In this document: one piece after another, positions 11,907-14,249 of the stretch
Layout of the letters: each line of letters begins with the position of its first letter
Numbering within the stretch: position 1 is the first letter of the stretch
DNA from: an uncultured Mollicutes bacterium
GTDB lineage: Bacteria > Bacillota_I > Bacilli_A > RFN20 > CAG-826
Direction of reading: 5' to 3'
DNA: 14,249 bases
Assembly (NCBI GenBank): GCA_945935945.1
Contig: CAMESA010000015.1
Span: 1 to 14,249 of the forward strand
The notes under the pieces: model-generated
The model's input: only the letters and a program-made list of their open reading frames with translations
Told to the model about the DNA's origin: nothing
The model's database searches: none
Program-made: the position numbers and the translations under genes

Positions 11907-12278
11907 TTACTGGGACAATTCTTCTACAAACTGCTCAAGGTCTATTTTTTCACCAGTTTCTTTATTTGTTGCAGTCTGTTTATCAAGGTGTATTACATAT
12001 TTATCATTAGAGAGAACAGACGCACTAAGTTGTTTAAATCCTCTATCTTTAAAAAATTGTAAAATATCTAAATAGACTTTTGTATCTTTTGATGGTTTAA
12101 CTTTATCCATATCAATTTTACCATTTCTCCAATCATTATATAGAGACTTCGGTAACCATCCAACATATTTTATACATCGTGTACAACGAATCCCAAATAT
12201 ATCAGGATGCGTCTTAGAAATAATATGTTCAAAGTGCGTAGACCAACATATAGGACAAGTAAATCTATCGTTTTTCAT
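11907..12278 (-). CDS. 123-aa zinc-ribbon hypothetical protein
   Basis: Residues 8-11 (CPIC) and about 32-35 (CTRC) form a CxxC...CxxC zinc-binding pair with aromatic spacing (WSTHFEHIISKTHPDIFGIR). The remainder is an alpha/beta segment (KVYLDILQFFKDRGFKQLSASVLSNDKYVIHLDK) ending in an acidic helix (DLEQFVEELSQ). I do not recognise a named family; a nucleic-acid or protein-binding zinc ribbon is the cautious reading. AAGGAA lies 8 nt before the ATG. The gene starts only 22 nt after the encoded CCA of tRNA-Gln, so it is probably co-transcribed with the tRNA and freed by tRNA 3' processing. Confidence 0.74.
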   Translation of the reverse strand: MKNDRFTCPICWSTHFEHIISKTHPDIFGIRCTRCIKYVGWLPKSLYNDWRNGKIDMDKVKPSKDTKVYLDILQFFKDRGFKQLSASVLSNDKYVIHLDKQTATNKETGEKIDLEQFVEELSQ

Positions 12279-12300
12279 TATGTACTTTCCTTGTTAAAAT

Positions 12301-12685
12301 TGGCTTCGGGGACTGAATTCGAATCAGTATTATGAGAGCCCGTACCACTATAGTTTTCACTACCTTATTCAGTTTGTGGTCTGGAACATATCTTCATCTT
12401 CAACTTTACTTGGTCAGATGGAATCCACTTGTTCTCTACACATTTATTATGAAAGTGCCAGGATCGAACTGGGGACTAAGATTACAACACTCATAGAAGT
12501 TATCTTAGTCTCTATCTATGTTCAATAGGGTCCAACACTATCTCACCTTCATAAATTTAGCTCGGTATTGCCATCAGCATTATCTGTTAAGGTTTCACCG
12601 AATTCGGATTCATTCAAATATACATTTCTGTATAAGTGTTCAGTTTTATCTAAAATCTCATGTCCTACCATTAGACGACCCCGAA
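12301..12685 (-). tRNA. tRNA-Gln (TTG) interrupted by a group I intron
   Basis: The 5' half (12685-12652) and 3' half (12340-12301) assemble into one tRNA: acceptor TTCGGGG/CCCCGAA, D-arm GTCT-AATGGTA-GGAC, anticodon stem TGAGA/TCTCA, T-arm ACTGA-TTCGAAT-TCAGT, G73 and encoded CCA. Removing about 311 nt between U12652 and G12341 leaves a 7-nt loop TTTTGGC with UUG. This fits the group I rule of U before and G at the end of the intron. U1 and G73 suit tRNA-Gln. Splice sites are inferred from loop length; moving them would give another anticodon. Confidence 0.85.
12341..12651 (-). mobile_element. Group I intron in the anticodon loop of tRNA-Gln
   Basis: The core can be traced: P2-like hairpin TATACA-GAAA-TGTATA (12634-12619), P3 GAATCC/GGATTC (12611-12606 with 12426-12421), P4 TCGGT/ACCGA (about 12601-12562) followed by AGCTAAATT as in phage T4 td, P6 ATGAAGGTG/CACTTTCAT (12552-12544 with 12457-12449), P7 GAACA/TGTTC (12434-12430 with 12388-12384) within the typical AAGATATGTTCC, P8 CATCT/AGATG, and P9 ACCAC/GTGGT. 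The last base is G. There is no endonuclease ORF. P6 carries an insertion of about 86 nt with a 9-bp helix and a T-arm-like hairpin CCAG-TTCGATC-CTGG. Confidence 0.85.
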
Positions 12686-12696
12686 ATAATATGACC

Positions 12697-12758
12697 TATC
12701 TTATTATCTAAAAACCTTTAAAAAATCTAAGCTACTAAGATGTTTGGATAATAAGATA
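12697..12758 (-). repeat. 12-bp perfect inverted repeat between the 59-aa ORF and tRNA-Gln
   Basis: TATCTTATTATC (12697-12708) and GATAATAAGATA (12747-12758) are perfect arms 38 nt apart. The far arm lies inside the last codons of the 59-aa ORF. The RNA could form a hairpin across the stop codon. No clean U-run follows, so an RNA-processing or protective role is as likely as termination. Confidence 0.55.
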
Positions 12759-12906
12759 AATCCTTCTCTAAATTGAACTTCTTATTTTTCTTCTTTTTGT
12801 TCGGTATAACTTTTGTTCTCATCATACCACTTTGCCAAGCGTTCATTAAATCTAAATTACGAACTTTTATCCGTTTAGATTTTACCTTTATATTTTCTTT
12901 CTTCAT
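12727..12906 (-). CDS. 59-aa basic small protein
   Basis: The ATG at 12906 has a strong AGGAGAAT Shine-Dalgarno 6 nt upstream. The product (MKKENIKVKSKRIKVRNLDL, then MNAWQSGMMRTKVIPNKKKK and NKKFNLEKDLSYYPNILVA) is rich in Lys/Arg and has no recognisable domain. A small nucleic-acid-binding protein is possible on charge alone. It sits alone between a long structured RNA region and the intron-containing tRNA-Gln. Confidence 0.7.
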   Translation of the reverse strand: MKKENIKVKSKRIKVRNLDLMNAWQSGMMRTKVIPNKKKKNKKFNLEKDLSYYPNILVA

Positions 12907-12936
12907 TATACATTCTCCTAATTAAATCACGGTAAG

Positions 12937-13335
12937 AAAAAAGAAACAGTATAATTTCAAATTGATAAGAGATGCTAATTTGTTTCAATTTTCACCGCCA
13001 TAAACACTGTGTCACTCTTTATGGATGAGCCCCCCACTTAATCTTTTAATTGTACACTGGGTCCGTGCAGTATTCTATGTTTAACTTCCTGAATAACAAT
13101 AAAACAATTAGAAGGTTGTCTTTCCAAACTGTCCGATGTCTTTCCATCAGCATAGACATAGAATCGTTAGGATATCACCCCTACTTCTTCTAATGTCTTC
13201 CAAAAACAGCTACTTATACGTAATTTTCACTATTTTTGTATCTTCCCATTGAAACTTGTATAGCGACTTTTTGATCATATGGTTTATCACCACTGAACCT
13301 AAACGGAGAAGTCACTAAAGAAACTCCCTAAAACT
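12937..13335 (-). ncRNA. Long structured non-coding region, candidate large phage RNA
   Basis: About 400 nt without a supported ORF show many potential helices on the minus strand: ATTCTATGT/ACATAGAAT (9 bp, about 80 nt apart), CCATAAA/TTTATGG (13024-12998), small GNRA-like hairpins (GTTT-GGAA-AGAC), and a TGGAAAGACA element present twice (about 13110-13150). At the 3' side GAAACA/TGTTTC (12986-12943) is followed by six T and could terminate. Large ornate RNAs (GOLLD, ROOL) are known in phages next to tRNA genes. I cannot match their consensus from memory, so the class is a suggestion only. Confidence 0.45.
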
Positions 13336-13428
13336 TGGCACCCCGTAGACTGATTCGAACAGCATTCCCGTACTAATTGACTGGAGCTATAGACATTCAA
13401 TTAGCGGTCACCATGACTACAACGAGGT
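13336..13428 (-). ncRNA. Aberrant tRNA-like element with CCA end and an 18-nt 'anticodon' loop
   Basis: Ends pair as a 7-bp acceptor ACCTCGT/ACGGGGT with G73 and CCA. There is a short D-arm (GTC-ATGGT-GAC) and a T-arm-like hairpin GCTG-TTCGAAT-CAGT. In place of an anticodon arm there is a 7-bp stem CTAATTG/CAATTAG with an 18-nt loop. An extra T separates the T-stem from the acceptor. It is unlikely to decode. It could be a tRNA mimic, a decayed tRNA or a tRNA with a small insertion. Confidence 0.6.
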
Positions 13429-13437
13429 ATTAAATGT

Positions 13438-13556
13438 TCTTCTTGACAAGGCTTGAACTTGTACCTAAACCTTAAAGGGAGTTGTGCTACCGCCGTTAGG
13501 GTTTAGTAAAAAGAGCTATAGTATTTACTAAATCTATCCGTTTACACCACAAGAAG
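13438..13556 (-). ncRNA. Aberrant tRNA-like element with D-loop insertion
   Basis: Acceptor CTTCTTG/CAAGAAG and T-arm ACAAG-TTCAAGC-CTTGT are perfect and correctly spaced, with A73 but no CCA. The D-stem GTG/CAC encloses a loop of about 50 nt containing a 9-bp hairpin, TTTAGTAAA/TTTACTAAA, flanked by near-direct repeats TAAACGG and TAACGG. The anticodon-like arm AACTC-CCTTTAA-GGTTT has one mismatch and C at position 33, so a normal U-turn is missing. This is a tRNA scaffold carrying an extra module rather than a decoding tRNA. Confidence 0.6.
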
Positions 13557-13705
13557 ATGAAAATTAAATTTGGCAATCGGTTTTTACCCTTTATCCACTC
13601 ACTGTTCGAACTCTCTAGCGTTGGAGGATCAGGTTACTGCTTAAACAGCACATAGTTACTCAGACGATCAACTCTAAGTACTAACAACACGCCATCAACC
13701 TGTCT

Positions 13706-13775
13706 GATTATATAAACATTAATTTAATATTTATCCGATGTACTTTCATATTAAATTGTACTAGTTTATATAATC
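13706..13775 (-). repeat. Long nested inverted repeat, RNA hairpin candidate
   Basis: Outer arms GATTATATAAAC and GTTTATATAATC (12 bp, 13764-13775 with 13706-13717) enclose inner arms AATTTAATAT and ATATTAAATT (10 bp). The 17-nt apical loop contains GTACATCGG, similar to the TTACATCGG segment of the Y-RNA-like units. It follows tRNA-Tyr by 10 nt. The rest of 13562-13705 has several short helices (CAGGTT/AACCTG, TGCT/AGCA) but no ORF and no clear tRNA. Confidence 0.65.
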
Positions 13776-13785
13776 ACGAATCTTT

Positions 13786-13874
13786 TGCAGTGGGATGGAT
13801 TCGAACCACCAATGTTTACCCTATGGGACAAGATTTACAGTCTTGGGCTAGACCACCATCCTAGCAGCCACTGC
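13786..13874 (-). tRNA. tRNA-Tyr (GTA), CCA not encoded
   Basis: A class II tRNA: acceptor GCAGTGG/CCACTGC, D-stem GCTA/TAGC, anticodon arm CAAGA-CTGTAAA-TCTTG, long variable arm with CCC-ATA-GGG, T-arm GGTGG-TTCGAAT-CCATC, A73 followed by AAA rather than CCA. The long variable arm is normal for bacterial tRNA-Tyr. Confidence 0.9.
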
Positions 13875-13879
13875 GTAAT

Positions 13880-13971
13880 TGGTCGGAGTGACACGATTTG
13901 AACGTGCGTAAGGCTTTCGCAGCACAACTTGGACCCAAACCAAGCGGGGTACCAGGCTCCCCAACACTCCG
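13880..13971 (-). tRNA. tRNA-Pro (TGG) with unusually long variable region
   Basis: Acceptor CGGAGTG/CACTCCG, D-stem GGGG/CCCC, anticodon arm CTTGG-TTTGGGT-CCAAG, T-arm GCACG-TTCAAAT-CGTGT, A73, encoded CCA. The variable region is about 20 nt, with a possible GCT/AGC helix, whereas tRNA-Pro normally has about 5. At 92 nt it resembles a class II tRNA with a Pro anticodon. Confidence 0.85.
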
Positions 13972-13996
13972 AAAATTGAGTAAAATCAATAAGTTA

Positions 13997-14072
13997 TGGT
14001 CCACTGGCCTGGATTTGAACCAGGAATAGAGGTTTATAAGACCCCCGTTATAACCGATTTAACTACCTGTGG
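13997..14072 (-). tRNA. tRNA-Ile (TAT)
   Basis: Acceptor CCACAGG/CCAGTGG with one A-A mismatch, D-arm GTTA-AATCGGTTA-TAAC, anticodon arm GGGGT-CTTATAA-ACCTC, T-arm CCTGG-TTCAAAT-CCAGG, A73, encoded CCA. The UAU anticodon reads AUA directly, an alternative to the lysidine-CAU tRNA used by most bacteria, and would serve AUA-rich phage mRNAs. Confidence 0.88.
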
Positions 14073-14076
14073 ACAT

Positions 14077-14154
14077 TGGTGAACGTGACTGGAGTTGAAC
14101 CAGCAAATTCCTGCGTGAAAGGCAGGTGACTTTAACCAATTTGTCTACACGTCC
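14077..14154 (-). tRNA. tRNA-Glu (TTC)
   Basis: Acceptor GGACGTG/CACGTTC, weak D-stem GAC/GTC, anticodon arm CCTGC-CTTTCAC-GCAGG, T-stem CTGG/CCAG with loop TTCAACT, A73 as in Bacillus-type tRNA-Glu, encoded CCA. The elbow is canonical. Confidence 0.9.
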
Positions 14155-14164
14155 ATTTTTAATA

Positions 14165-14239
14165 TGGCGGATCACAGGGAAGTCGAATCCCTCTCTCTGC
14201 CGTGAGAGGGCAGTGTCCTAACTGATAAACGAGTGATAC
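14165..14239 (-). tRNA. tRNA-Glu (CTC)
   Basis: Acceptor GTATCAC/GTGATCC with a T-C mismatch at the second pair, anticodon arm CTGCC-CTCTCAC-GGCAG, T-arm AGGGA-TTCGACT-TCCCT, G73, encoded CCA. The D-loop ATCAGTTA has A instead of G at position 18. A CUC tRNA-Glu beside a UUC one is uncommon, since UUC normally reads both codons. Confidence 0.83.
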
Positions 14240-14244
14240 ATATT

Positions 14245-14249
14245 TGGTG
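14245..14249 (-). tRNA. Possible 3' end of a further tRNA beyond the right edge
   Basis: The last bases read CACCA on the minus strand, five bases before tRNA-Glu(CTC). In this array that is the usual place for a discriminator A plus encoded CCA, so another tRNA probably lies just outside. Only five bases are visible. Confidence 0.4.

Noticed and set aside
13561..13705. Further tRNA ending in ACCGATTGCCA at about 13570
   Set aside because: No matching 5' acceptor AATCGGT with a D-arm and no T-arm at the right distance were found nearby.

Overview
The window looks like an accessory stretch of a large, low-GC tailed bacteriophage (or its prophage) that infects a Bacillota-like host. The reasons are a dense tRNA array, tiny tightly packed hypothetical genes, a self-splicing intron, a split intein with a homing endonuclease, and a leucine-rich-repeat protein of tail-fibre type. 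Five of six promoter candidates carry a TTTACT/TTGACA-type -35 at sigma70-like spacing from a -10 element. The genetic code appears standard. No integrase, terminase or major capsid gene is present, so the phage assignment is inference.

Left part (1-4006, minus strand). One operon starts at a promoter near 3980. It encodes a CofE-like (F420-0:glutamyl ligase family) protein, a 67-aa protein, and a GMP reductase broken into two genes. The break lies between residues GPG and SNCTTR, two residues before the catalytic Cys. It carries the N and C halves of a split intein, with a NUMOD3/Vsr-like homing endonuclease gene between them. This is the 'fractured gene' arrangement.

Middle (4072-8125). 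A plus-strand pair encodes a 131-aa protein and a 477-aa LRR/BspA-like protein, probably tail or receptor-binding. A GIY-YIG/T5orf172-like ORF follows, with its start codon buried in a terminator-like hairpin. Then come minus-strand hypotheticals (91, 64, 101 and 168 aa) and a probable independent non-coding RNA at about 6595-6808 whose two ends can pair.

Centre (8148-11153, minus). A complete Ro60/Rsr gene (TROVE plus vWA with intact MIDAS) is followed after about 5 nt by four tandem structured RNA units. Each has a long closing stem, a conserved asymmetric internal loop (5' AGCGG, 3' ATTC), a second stem and a TTRCATCG segment. Two units then carry a full tRNA-like cloverleaf and two carry a shrunken remnant. 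This is the architecture expected of YrlA-type Y RNAs, and I regard it as the most exciting system here. A 25-aa ORF and a strong terminator follow, then seven tightly packed tRNAs (Phe, Lys, Met, Cys, Gly, Trp, His). Several of these have altered, partly compensating D-loop/T-loop elbow residues.

Right part (11212-14249, minus). It holds two small protein genes (185 and 123 aa) and a tRNA-Gln interrupted in its anticodon loop by an approximately 311-nt group I intron. A 59-aa ORF, a long structured non-coding region with two aberrant tRNA-like elements (a candidate large phage RNA of ROOL/GOLLD type), and tRNAs Tyr, Pro, Ile(UAU), Glu(UUC) and Glu(CUC) complete the window. The tRNA array continues past the right edge.
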